DNA of 64,000 nucleotides from NCBI RefSeq assembly GCF_900172275.1, contig NZ_FWFT01000006.1, positions 62,001 through 126,000 of the forward strand. Direction: 5' to 3'. The DNA comes from Pseudooctadecabacter jejudonensis. GTDB lineage: Bacteria > Pseudomonadota > Alphaproteobacteria > Rhodobacterales > Rhodobacteraceae. The notes beneath the pieces are model-generated. The model saw nothing but the letters and a program-made list of their open reading frames with translations, was not told where the DNA came from and did no database searches. Shown here piece by piece: positions 36,392 to 44,360 of this stretch; position 1 is the stretch's first letter; every line of letters starts with the position of its first letter. The translations under genes and the position numbers were made by a program.

Positions 36392-37075
36392 ATGAGCAAT
36401 ACTGACAGCTTCATTGATGAAGTTTCCGAAGAGGTCCGCAAAGACCAATTGTTCGGCTATATGCGCAAGTACGGCTGGATCGCCGTTTTGGTGGTTTTGG
36501 TGCTGGTGGGCGGCACGGCGTTTTCCGAATTCCGCAAGGCCCAATCTGAGGGTGCCGCGCAAGAAACAGGCAATGCGATTCTTGCAGCCCTTGAGCTTGA
36601 CGATGATGCCGCGCGGGCCGAGGCCTTGCAGGCGGTTGAGGCAGAGGGGGGCGCTGCGGCAATCACGGGCCTTCTGGCGGCTGCAGACCTGACCGAAACC
36701 GGCGAAGCCGAAGCGGCGGTTGAAACCTTGAATGCCGTGGCCTTGCAAGATGACGCGCCGCAAATCTACCGCGATCTGGCGGCGCTGAAATCTGCCATGA
36801 TCGCAGACGGACCGATGTCTGACGATGACCGCCGCGCGACCTTTGAACGTCTTGCCGCCCCGGGGGCGACGTTTCGTCTTGTGGCGCAGGAACAGATTGC
36901 ATTGATGAATGTCGCTGCAGGGGAAACGGACCTTGCGCTGGATCAGTTCGCGGCGATTGCACAAGATGCCGAAGTGACACGGGGCTTGCGTGATCGGGCA
37001 TTCGGGATGATTGTGGCGATGGGCGGTGATCTGGAAGGTCTGCTTTTGGGCGACACCGGTGAAGTCAATCAATAA
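36392..37075 (+). CDS. YfgM-like TPR membrane protein
   Basis: A 227-residue protein: 30 cytoplasmic residues (SNTDSFIDEVSEEVRKDQL), one membrane helix (about 38-57, WIAVLVVLVLVGGTAFSEF), and an Ala-rich helical periplasmic part of TPR type. YfgM in E. coli is a chaperone-linked partner of the SecYEG translocon. The order yfgM-bamB-der seen here is the same as in enterobacteria, which supports the call. GAGGA precedes the ATG at 36392. Confidence 0.85.
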   Translation: MSNTDSFIDEVSEEVRKDQLFGYMRKYGWIAVLVVLVLVGGTAFSEFRKAQSEGAAQETGNAILAALELDDDAARAEALQAVEAEGGAAAITGLLAAADLTETGEAEAAVETLNAVALQDDAPQIYRDLAALKSAMIADGPMSDDDRRATFERLAAPGATFRLVAQEQIALMNVAAGETDLALDQFAAIAQDAEVTRGLRDRAFGMIVAMGGDLEGLLLGDTGEVNQ

Positions 37076-37094
37076 GCCCGAAAAGGGGTCGATA

Positions 37095-38462
37095 ATGGGG
37101 AATGACGTGACAGGCATGGACACCTCCTACGCTGTGAAACGGGGCGATCGCCGTCCTTTGAAGACATCCCTTTTGGCGGCCTGCGCGGCGCTGGGTCTTT
37201 TGTCGGCCTGCGGTGAGGCGGATATCGTCCTGCCGGGCGAACGTCTGGACATTCGCGGCGATGCGGTGGTCGCAGAGGCCTTCGTGAATGAAACACGCGC
37301 GATTTCGCTGCCCGCCCAAGTGGCCAATGCCGAATGGACCCATCGCGGTGGCGGGCCTGCGCACCAGATCACCCATCCGGCGCTGGGTGCGACGTTGACG
37401 CAAATCTTTTCGGCCGACATCGGTTCGGGCAACACCCGCCGGTTGCGTATCACAGCGGATCCGGTCGTGGCCGGTGGACGAGTGTTCACACTGGACGCGC
37501 GGTCGCAGGTGACGGCGACCTCCACAGGCGGTGAAACCTTGTGGAGCGCGAGCACCACACCTGCCACAGACAACGCGACAGATGCCTCTGGTGGGGGTCT
37601 GGCCGCCGACGGTGATCTGCTGGTCGCAACCACCGGCTTTGGTGAGGTCGTGGCGCTGGACCCTGCGACAGGGGGCGAAATCTGGCGACAGGATCTGGAC
37701 GCGCCGGGCACATCCGCGCCCACAATCCGCGGCGATCTTGTCTATGTGGTCAGCCGCGATGGCCGGGCTTGGGCCATTGAACGGGGCAATGGCCGCGTGC
37801 GCTGGACGATCAACACTCTCACACCGGGTGCGAATTTCTCAGGTGGGGCGGGCGCCGCTGTGACCTCTGATCTGGCGATTTTCCCGTTCCCGACGGGCGA
37901 AGTTCTGGCGGCCTTCCCTGAAGGCGGCTTGCGGCGCTGGTCCACGGTTGTGACGGGCCAACGTGCGGGCCAGGCGGCGTCAAACATCTCGGACATTGCG
38001 GGTGATCCTGTGGTTGACGGCAACACTGTGTATGTTGGCAACGTCTCGGGCCGCGTTGTGGCGCTGAACGTCGACACGGGCGATCGGATCTGGACGGCCA
38101 CCGAAGGCGTTGTGGGGCCTGTTTGGCCTGCGGGCGGGTCGGTCTTTTTGGTCAGCGACATCGGGGAATTGGTGCGGCTGGATGCCTCCAGCGGGCAACC
38201 CATCTGGCGTGTTGCCTTGCCTGGGTTTGAGGAAACGCGCGAACGGCGTCAGAAGACCCGCTTTGCCCATTATGGGCCGATCATCGCCGGTGGTCGCGTG
38301 ATTGTCGCGTCAAGCGACGGGGTGCTGCGCCAGTTTGATCCGGCCTCCGGTGCGGTTGTGGGCACAGCTGCGATCCCGGGGGGCGCGACCTCCAACCCCG
38401 TTGTGGCCAATGGCATTTTGTATGTCGTGTCCGAACGGGGCCAACTGGTGGCTTTCCGTTAG
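37095..38462 (+). CDS. bamB: Outer-membrane assembly lipoprotein BamB
   Basis: A 455-residue lipoprotein of the BAM complex that inserts beta-barrel proteins. The lipobox LSAC gives Cys39 after a long N-region. The remainder is a PQQ-like eight-blade propeller with repeats such as GGRVFTLDARSQVTA, GEVVALDPATGGEIWRQ, GRVVALNVDTGDRIWTA and GQLVAFR at the end. AAAAGGGG precedes the ATG; an ATG seven codons later is the alternative. It lies 19 bp after the yfgM-like gene. Confidence 0.93.
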   Translation: MGNDVTGMDTSYAVKRGDRRPLKTSLLAACAALGLLSACGEADIVLPGERLDIRGDAVVAEAFVNETRAISLPAQVANAEWTHRGGGPAHQITHPALGATLTQIFSADIGSGNTRRLRITADPVVAGGRVFTLDARSQVTATSTGGETLWSASTTPATDNATDASGGGLAADGDLLVATTGFGEVVALDPATGGEIWRQDLDAPGTSAPTIRGDLVYVVSRDGRAWAIERGNGRVRWTINTLTPGANFSGGAGAAVTSDLAIFPFPTGEVLAAFPEGGLRRWSTVVTGQRAGQAASNISDIAGDPVVDGNTVYVGNVSGRVVALNVDTGDRIWTATEGVVGPVWPAGGSVFLVSDIGELVRLDASSGQPIWRVALPGFEETRERRQKTRFAHYGPIIAGGRVIVASSDGVLRQFDPASGAVVGTAAIPGGATSNPVVANGILYVVSERGQLVAFR

Positions 38463-38510
38463 ACGATTTAGGGTGTAGGGGGCAGCCCTTAACCTGATAG
38501 GTGTGCAGAC

Positions 38511-39971
38511 ATGTCCTTTACCCTTGCCATCGTGGGGCGCCCGAATGTTGGCAAATCCACGCTCTTTAACCGTCTGGTCGGCAAAAAGCTGGCGCTGGTT
38601 GATGACCAGCCCGGTGTGACGCGCGATTTGCGCGAAGGGGCCGCGCGGCTGGGCGACCTGAAGTTCACCGTCATCGACACCGCCGGGCTGGAGGAGGCCA
38701 CGGACGAAAGCCTGCAGGGCCGCATGCGCCGCCTGACGGAACGCGCCGTGGAAATGGCCGATATGTGCCTGTTCATGTATGATGCGCGCACGGGCGTCAT
38801 GCCCGCAGATGAGGTCTTTGCGGATATCCTGCGCAAGAAGAATGCCCATGTGATCCTGGCCGCCAACAAATCCGAAGGCAAGGCGGCGGATGCCGGTGTG
38901 CTGGAGGGGTTCAATCTGGGGCTGGGGGAGCCCATTCGTTTGTCCGCAGAGCACGGCGAAGGTCTGGCAGAGCTTTACGATGTGTTGATGCCGTTGGCCG
39001 ACGCGTTCGAGGAACGCGCCGCCGCCGATGCGCCCGAGACAGATGTTGACGTGGAGGAAGACGACGACGCGGACGGCCCGCGCACGCCAACCCGTGCCAA
39101 GCCGCTGCAAATTGCCGTCGTGGGCCGCCCCAATGCGGGCAAATCCACGCTGATCAACAAGATCATCGGTGAGGACCGTCTGCTGACGGGACCTGAGGCT
39201 GGCATCACCCGTGACGCGATTTCGGTGCAGACCGATTGGGGCGAGACGCCCGTGCGGATCTTTGACACCGCGGGCATGCGCAAACGGGCTAAGGTTCAGG
39301 AAAAGCTTGAGAAATTGTCCGTGTCGGATGGTCTGCGCGCGGTGAAGTTTGCCGAGGTGGTTGTCGTCTTGCTGGATGTTGAGATTCCGTTTGAGCAGCA
39401 GGACTTGCGGATTGCCGATTTGGCGGAACGGGAAGGCCGCGCCGTTGTGGTCGCGGTGAACAAATGGGACGTGGAAGACGAAAAGCAGGCCAAACTGAAG
39501 GCGCTGAAAGAACAGTTCGAGAGGCTTTTGCCGCAGTTGCGCGGCGCGCCGCTGATCACGGTGTCCGCCAAGACCGGACGTGGCCTTGACCGGCTGCAAG
39601 AAGCGATCATGCGGGCCCATGACATTTGGAACCGCCGTGTGACCACGGCCCAGTTGAACCGCTGGCTGATGGGCATGACCGAGGCGCACCCGCCCCCCGC
39701 ACCGGGCGGCCGTCGCATCAAAATGCGCTATATGACACAGGTGAAAACACGGCCCCCGGGGTTTGTGGTGATGTGCAGCCATCCCGACATGCTGCCTGCC
39801 AGTTACTCTCGGTATCTGGTGAACGGATTGCGGTTGGATTTCGACATGCCCGGCACGCCCATCCGTCTGCATTTCCGGTCTCAGGCCGAGAAAAACCCCT
39901 ATAAAAACAAAACCAAATCCACCCCGTCCCGTCTGCGCAAACATCTGGGCAAGGGACGGGCAGATGAGTGA
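38511..39971 (+). CDS. der: Ribosome biogenesis GTPase Der
   Basis: A 486-residue double-GTPase (EngA) needed for 50S assembly. The first G-domain has GRPNVGKST at 9-17 and DTAG near 58-61, the second GRPNAGKST at about 204-212, [11 protein letters not shown] and NKWDVED. A C-terminal KH-like domain (about 375-470) follows, ending in GTPIRLHFR. The linker between G-domains is acidic ([13 protein letters not shown]). Third gene of yfgM-bamB-der; a tandem repeat follows. Confidence 0.97.
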   Translation: MSFTLAIVGRPNVGKSTLFNRLVGKKLALVDDQPGVTRDLREGAARLGDLKFTVIDTAGLEEATDESLQGRMRRLTERAVEMADMCLFMYDARTGVMPADEVFADILRKKNAHVILAANKSEGKAADAGVLEGFNLGLGEPIRLSAEHGEGLAELYDVLMPLADAFEERAAADAPETDVDVEEDDDADGPRTPTRAKPLQIAVVGRPNAGKSTLINKIIGEDRLLTGPEAGITRDAISVQTDWGETPVRIFDTAGMRKRAKVQEKLEKLSVSDGLRAVKFAEVVVVLLDVEIPFEQQDLRIADLAEREGRAVVVAVNKWDVEDEKQAKLKALKEQFERLLPQLRGAPLITVSAKTGRGLDRLQEAIMRAHDIWNRRVTTAQLNRWLMGMTEAHPPPAPGGRRIKMRYMTQVKTRPPGFVVMCSHPDMLPASYSRYLVNGLRLDFDMPGTPIRLHFRSQAEKNPYKNKTKSTPSRLRKHLGKGRADE

Positions 39972-40000
39972 GTTTTAAGGTATTTTTGACCCAAAGAATT

Positions 40001-40262
40001 CGAGCCGTCTCGGAGCGGCCGCAAATGATGTCCACTGGGGGGCCGGTCAGGCGAAGAATGGTCGGAGACCCGAGCCGTCTCGGAGCGGCCGCAAATGATG
40101 TCCACTGGGGGGCCGGTTAGGCGAAGAATGGTCGGAGACCCGAGCCGTCTCGGAGCGGCCGTAAATGATGTCCACTGGGGGGCCGGTCAGGCGAAGAATG
40201 GTCGGAGACCCGAGCCGTCTCGGAGCGGCCCCGTTTGTAGTACGCTGGGGGCCGGTCTGACG
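40001..40262. repeat. 70-bp tandem repeat array, 3.7 units
   Basis: This 320-nt gene-free stretch is filled by units starting at 40001, 40071, 40141 and 40211, each beginning CGAGCCGTCTCGGAGCGGCC. Units 1-3 are nearly identical (one or two substitutions); unit 4 is diverged and truncated. Each unit holds two small hairpins (GGTC-GGA-GACC; GCCG-N8-CGGC). Unit length is not a multiple of three, so no coding repeat is possible. It lies between der and the convergent TspO-like gene. Confidence 0.95.
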
Positions 40263-40291
40263 AAGCCGCGTTTGCGGAGTTGAGCGCGCCG

Positions 40292-40996
40292 TTAGGCGGG
40301 CAGGGCAGCCCGGTGTTGGGACCACAAAAGCCCCGCGATCAATGCGATGCCCAAGGCGGCCTCAAGCGAGACGAGGCTGGTGCCATTGGCCACGATGATG
40401 CCGACGCTGGCCCAGATGACCGTGAGGCCATATCCCGGCGCGTCTGCGCGCGTATATTGCACAGGCAGCGTGAGGGCGAGGGCAAGGGCAATACCTGCGT
40501 AGGCCCAGCCGTTTTGGTCAAACAAGATACCGTAGCCTGCCATGGTTGACCCGATGGACACACAGGACGCGGCCGTCAGCCAGCCCGCATAGATTGATAC
40601 AGGCCAGCGTGCCCAGCCCGCGTCATGGGCGGGCGCACGCAGCATGGCGACCACAGCAGGCACGGCCATGGCGATGATCAATACGGTCGCCCAGATGGCG
40701 GATTGGTTGGCGACCCATAACCATGGTGTCCCCAGGGCGAGGCTGAGGATCAGCGGTGTGCGCATCACGTCCCACGCCGGATCTTGCGCCCGCTTTAGCA
40801 CCCCAAAAAGCGCCGAGACCGTCAACCACCCATAGATGAGGCCCCAGATGGAAAACGCGTATCCGGCGGGCTGGATTGGCGGGTTGATCTGTGGGATCGG
40901 CAGCTGGTCTGCCTCAAATCCGCTGAAGGGGGAGGTGACAAGGGGGGAGACCACGAAAGTCACGGTAAACAGGAGGGTCAGACATGCGCGTATCAT
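40292..40996 (-). CDS. TspO/MBR-like tryptophan-rich membrane protein
   Basis: A 234-residue membrane protein with six or seven hydrophobic helices. The FSIWGLIYGWLTVSALF motif (residues about 48-64) is seen in proteins distantly related to the tryptophan-rich sensory protein TspO; it is longer than bacterial TspO (about 160 residues), so equivalence is uncertain. Binding of tetrapyrroles is possible by analogy only. Divergent from the DUF2235 gene over 149 bp. Confidence 0.7.
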   Translation of the reverse strand: MIRACLTLLFTVTFVVSPLVTSPFSGFEADQLPIPQINPPIQPAGYAFSIWGLIYGWLTVSALFGVLKRAQDPAWDVMRTPLILSLALGTPWLWVANQSAIWATVLIIAMAVPAVVAMLRAPAHDAGWARWPVSIYAGWLTAASCVSIGSTMAGYGILFDQNGWAYAGIALALALTLPVQYTRADAPGYGLTVIWASVGIIVANGTSLVSLEAALGIALIAGLLWSQHRAALPA

Positions 40997-41145
40997 GGTG
41001 TGCCTTTTGGTTTTCAGGGTGAACGCACCGCAGACGAGGTTGGTTCAATTGGATGTCAAAAGATGTAGGCCGAGGGTCGGGAAAAGCACACTTGACCGAA
41101 ACGGGTGCCCCCATCAGGCTGAAATCAATGTTGGGGGACAAGCCT

Positions 41146-42411
41146 ATGAAACGCATTGTTATTTTCATTGATGGAACGTGGAACCGGCCGGATGCGGAAC
41201 ATCCCACAAATGTGGTGCGTCTGGCGCGCTGCGTGCAGCACCGCACGGACAGCGGGATGCCGCAGGTGGTTTTGTATACCGCTGGAGTGGGGTCTGGATC
41301 GGGCAACAACAGGCTGGCGCGCAAGATGGACCGTGTTTTTGGCGGCACCTTGGGGTGGGGCTTGTTGTCGATCATGGAGGACATGTACCGCCGGTTGGTC
41401 TTTGCCTATGAGCCGGGCGACGAGGTGATGATTTTCGGCTTTTCGCGCGGGGCTTTTGCCGCGCGGTCGTTGGTGGGGTTCATCCGGTCGGCGGGGATTT
41501 GCGGGCGCGACAGGTTGCGCGATATTCCGGCGGCGGTGGCACGGTATGTGGACCGCGCGCCCGAAACGCACCCGCGCCATGAGGACAGTTATGCGTTTCG
41601 GCTGGGGTTTTCGCCCGCCGTCGTGACGTCGCTGGATGAACGGAAATGGCGCGCAAAACATGGCCAACGACATGAGGATGTGGTGGATCTGCGCATCGCC
41701 TATCTGGGTGTGTGGGACACGGTGAAGGCGCTGGGGTTGCCGGCGGCTTTGCCGGGGGCGGGGGCGTTTAACCGCAAATATGAATTTCACGATGCGATGT
41801 TGTCTTCCATGGTCATGGCCGCGCGCCACGCGATTTCCATTGATGAACGCCGCAAGACGTTTCCGGCCATGCCGTGGAGCAATATTGCCGAGATGAACAA
41901 GGCCCGAAACTTTGTGGCACCGGAATATCTGCAGCAATGGTTTCCCGGCAATCATGGGTCCGTGGGCGGGGGCGGCAGCCGTCGGGGGCTGTCGTCTGTT
42001 GCGCTCAACTGGGTGATGTTGGGGGCGGCCAAGGCGGGGTTGGCGCTGGATTGGCGCGAGATGCGAAACGTCGCGGACCGGTTCGACGTGATGGAGCCTT
42101 TGGACAACAAGTTCGGGCCCCTTGGGCTGGCCAATGTCCTGAACAAATGGACGAACGACCGCAAAGGCCCGCAAGAGCTGGTCGAGATGTCGATGTTGGC
42201 CATTGACCGCGTGTTTGAGGACGAGGGCTATATCCGCAACCCCAGCCTGAAGGCCATTTATGCGGATCTGTATAAATTGGACGAGGACCGGCGCGACAAG
42301 ATTAGGAAGGCCCACAGGGCGACCGATGGGGCCTATACCCATATGCCGGGACGGGTGACGTGGCCGGGCCCGCCGGAATGGGCCCGAACGCCTGATACGC
42401 TGGACGAGTGA
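41146..42411 (+). CDS. DUF2235 alpha/beta hydrolase (Tle1-like fold)
   Basis: A 421-residue protein of the DUF2235 family. KRIVIFIDGTWNRP at the N-terminus is the family signature and the nucleophile elbow GFSRGAFAAR (Ser about 104) follows; YLGVWDTVKALG near 190 and HGSVGGGGS near 265 supply candidate Asp and His. Family members include Tle1 phospholipase effectors of type VI secretion, but many are free-standing with unknown role; no T6SS gene is near. GGGGGAC precedes the ATG at 41146. Confidence 0.88.
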   Translation: MKRIVIFIDGTWNRPDAEHPTNVVRLARCVQHRTDSGMPQVVLYTAGVGSGSGNNRLARKMDRVFGGTLGWGLLSIMEDMYRRLVFAYEPGDEVMIFGFSRGAFAARSLVGFIRSAGICGRDRLRDIPAAVARYVDRAPETHPRHEDSYAFRLGFSPAVVTSLDERKWRAKHGQRHEDVVDLRIAYLGVWDTVKALGLPAALPGAGAFNRKYEFHDAMLSSMVMAARHAISIDERRKTFPAMPWSNIAEMNKARNFVAPEYLQQWFPGNHGSVGGGGSRRGLSSVALNWVMLGAAKAGLALDWREMRNVADRFDVMEPLDNKFGPLGLANVLNKWTNDRKGPQELVEMSMLAIDRVFEDEGYIRNPSLKAIYADLYKLDEDRRDKIRKAHRATDGAYTHMPGRVTWPGPPEWARTPDTLDE

Positions 42412-42417
42412 TCGGGG

Positions 42418-43707
42418 CTAGATCAACGCACCGTCAGCGGAGATCGCCTGTTTGCCGCCCAGATAGGGGTGCAAGACAGTTGGAAGTTTAACCGAGCCGT
42501 CGGGCTGTTGTCCGTTTTCCAGCACAGCGATCAGACAGCGCCCCACCGCAAGGCCCGAGCCGTTGAGGGTGTGGACGAACTGCGGTTTGCCGCCCTCGGC
42601 AGGTTTGAACCGGGCGTTCATGCGACGCGCTTGAAAGTCACCCGTGGTCGAAACGGAGGAGATTTCGCGGTAGGTGTTCTGGCCCGGCAACCACGCCTCG
42701 ATGTCATAGGTGCGGCGCGCCCCGAACCCCATGTCACCGGTGCACAGAATGACGGTTCTGTAAGGGATTTCAAGACGTTCGAGGATGTCTTCGGCGCAGC
42801 GCAACATGCGTTTTTGTTCCGCATCGCTTTCACCCGGGTGCGTGACAGAGACCATTTCGACCTTTTCGAACTGGTGCTGACGCAACATGCCTGAGGTGTC
42901 GCGGCCGGCACTTCCGGCCTCGGAGCGGAAACACAGGGAATGGGCGGTGTAGCGCAGGGGCAGGGTGGCCTCCTCCAGCACGTCCCCGGCGGCCATGTAG
43001 GTCAGCGGGACTTCGGATGTGGGGATCAGCCACATGCCGTCTTCGGTGCGGTAGCTGTCGTCGCCGAATTTTGGCAGTTTGTCGGTGCCGTACATGGCGT
43101 CATCGCGGACGAGGACCGGGGTGTTCACCTCGGTCAAGCCATTGTCCATCGTGTGCACATCCAACATGAACTGCGCCAGAGCGCGGTTCACTCGGGCGAC
43201 GGCCCCGCTGAGCAGAACAAACCGGCTGCCAGAGAGTTTCGCTGCCGTTTCAAAATCCATGCTGCCTTTTACGGCTGGAATATCAAAGTGTTCCTGTGCG
43301 TTCTTAATGTCACGCGGGGTGCCCCAGCGGTTGATTTCCACGTTGTCGGCCTCATCCGTGCCGTCTGGCACGTCATCGGCGGGCAGGTTCGGGATTTCCG
43401 CCAGACGGGCCGTCAGGGCTGCATCTTGCGCCTTCGCCTCCTCGTTCAGGGCAGCGATTTGCTGTTTCTTTTCAGCCACCAGTGCGCGCAGCCGTTCAAA
43501 TTCAGCCTCATCCCCACGCCCCTTTGCGGCGCCCACTTCTTTGGCGGCTTTGTTGGCGTCGGCCTGCGCGCCCTCTGCCTGCGCGATCTTGGTGCGGCGG
43601 GCCTCATCCATGGCGAGCAATTCGGACGACACGGGCGCGTCCCCACGTCGAGACAGCGCCGCGTCGAAGGCGGCGGGGTTCTCTCGGATCGCGCGGATGT
43701 CGTGCAT
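42418..43707 (-). CDS. serS: Seryl-tRNA synthetase
   Basis: A 429-residue class II synthetase. The N-terminal long antiparallel coiled coil (about 30-100) grips the tRNA-Ser arm. Motif 2 is [21 protein letters not shown] with VEMV, and motif 3 is [16 protein letters not shown]. Length is standard. In related genomes it adjoins surE and tatC (recalled synteny); here it sits between the DUF2235 gene (convergent, 6 bp apart) and yajC (divergent). Four phased GCGTATGG repeats lie 54-94 nt before its start. Confidence 0.97.
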   Translation of the reverse strand: MHDIRAIRENPAAFDAALSRRGDAPVSSELLAMDEARRTKIAQAEGAQADANKAAKEVGAAKGRGDEAEFERLRALVAEKKQQIAALNEEAKAQDAALTARLAEIPNLPADDVPDGTDEADNVEINRWGTPRDIKNAQEHFDIPAVKGSMDFETAAKLSGSRFVLLSGAVARVNRALAQFMLDVHTMDNGLTEVNTPVLVRDDAMYGTDKLPKFGDDSYRTEDGMWLIPTSEVPLTYMAAGDVLEEATLPLRYTAHSLCFRSEAGSAGRDTSGMLRQHQFEKVEMVSVTHPGESDAEQKRMLRCAEDILERLEIPYRTVILCTGDMGFGARRTYDIEAWLPGQNTYREISSVSTTGDFQARRMNARFKPAEGGKPQFVHTLNGSGLAVGRCLIAVLENGQQPDGSVKLPTVLHPYLGGKQAISADGALI

Positions 43708-43760
43708 GGGTCTGTCCTTTGGTTAATGCGTCTCAAGGGGGCCATATGGCGTAATTTTGC

Positions 43761-43804
43761 GCGTATGGAAAGCGTATGGCTGGCGTATGGCACGCGTATG
43801 GCAA
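43761..43804. repeat. Four GCGTATGG motifs at 11-bp spacing
   Basis: GCGTATGG begins at 43761, 43772, 43783 and 43794, an exact 11-bp period, in the 244-nt divergent gap between serS and yajC. The period places the motifs on one face of the helix, as for iterated protein-binding sites. A related CATATGGCGTAA lies just before (43743-43754). Confidence 0.85.
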
Positions 43805-43951
43805 AAGATATGGCGTTGTTATTGCGCCCGAGCCTTGAACATAGGTTAATTTGCGGCCACTTCAGATTGCGAATCCCGCACCCCGCCCGTAGGGTGCCGC
43901 AACTTTGCAAGGCGTGCAGCTTTGCCCCTAACACGTAAGGAACGACCGACC

Positions 43952-44233
43952 ATGGAAGCGCTTGGCCAATTTATCCCGCTGATCCTGATTTTTGCGATCA
44001 TGTATTTCCTGCTGATCCGTCCGCAGCAGAAAAAGCTGAAAGAGCATCAGGCGATGGTTGCGGCCCTGCGGCGCGGCGATCAGGTGATCACCCAAGGCGG
44101 TTTGATCGGCAAGGTGAGCAAAGTCGTTGATGATGGCGAAGTCGTTGTTGAGCTGGGCGAGGGCATGAAAGTGCGTGTTGTCCGTTCCACCATTTCTCAG
44201 GTTTTGAACAAAACCGAACCAGCCGAAGGCTAA
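43952..44233 (+). CDS. yajC: Preprotein translocase subunit YajC
   Basis: A 93-residue accessory subunit of the SecDF complex. A single membrane helix (about 7-25, FIPLILIFAIMYFLLIRPQQKK, with the hallmark RPQQK) is followed by a small cytoplasmic beta domain (GDQVITQGGLIGKV). AAGGA precedes the ATG. secDF follows after 127 bp. Confidence 0.95.
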   Translation: MEALGQFIPLILIFAIMYFLLIRPQQKKLKEHQAMVAALRRGDQVITQGGLIGKVSKVVDDGEVVVELGEGMKVRVVRSTISQVLNKTEPAEG

Positions 44234-44240
44234 AACGGGG

Positions 44241-44313
44241 CGGCCCAAAGCGGGCCGTGTCACGACAGGATTTGGGGATCGGGCCAGCACGATGGCCCGC
44301 CCCTTTTGATTTT
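44241..44313 (+). terminator. Two hairpins between yajC and secDF
   Basis: CGGCCC-AAAGC-GGGCCG (44241-44257) and GGGCC-N8-GGCCC (44281-44298), the second followed by GCCCCTTTTGATTTT. This could be a partial terminator that lowers secDF expression relative to yajC. Confidence 0.5.
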
Positions 44314-44360
44314 AAAAGGTGGCCCCCGCAGGCGGCGGCCCCAGACACACAGGACCTGCC

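Noticed and set aside
38310-39944. A 544-codon open frame antisense to der and the bamB end
   Set aside because: Same reason; der and bamB have full family motifs on the plus strand.
40001-40262. CRISPR array
   Set aside because: Units are contiguous 70-bp repeats without unique spacers, and no cas genes are present.
43708-43951. T-box or riboswitch leader for serS
   Set aside because: No T-box sequence or specifier hairpin; T-boxes are not expected in this class. The phased repeats explain the visible structure better.
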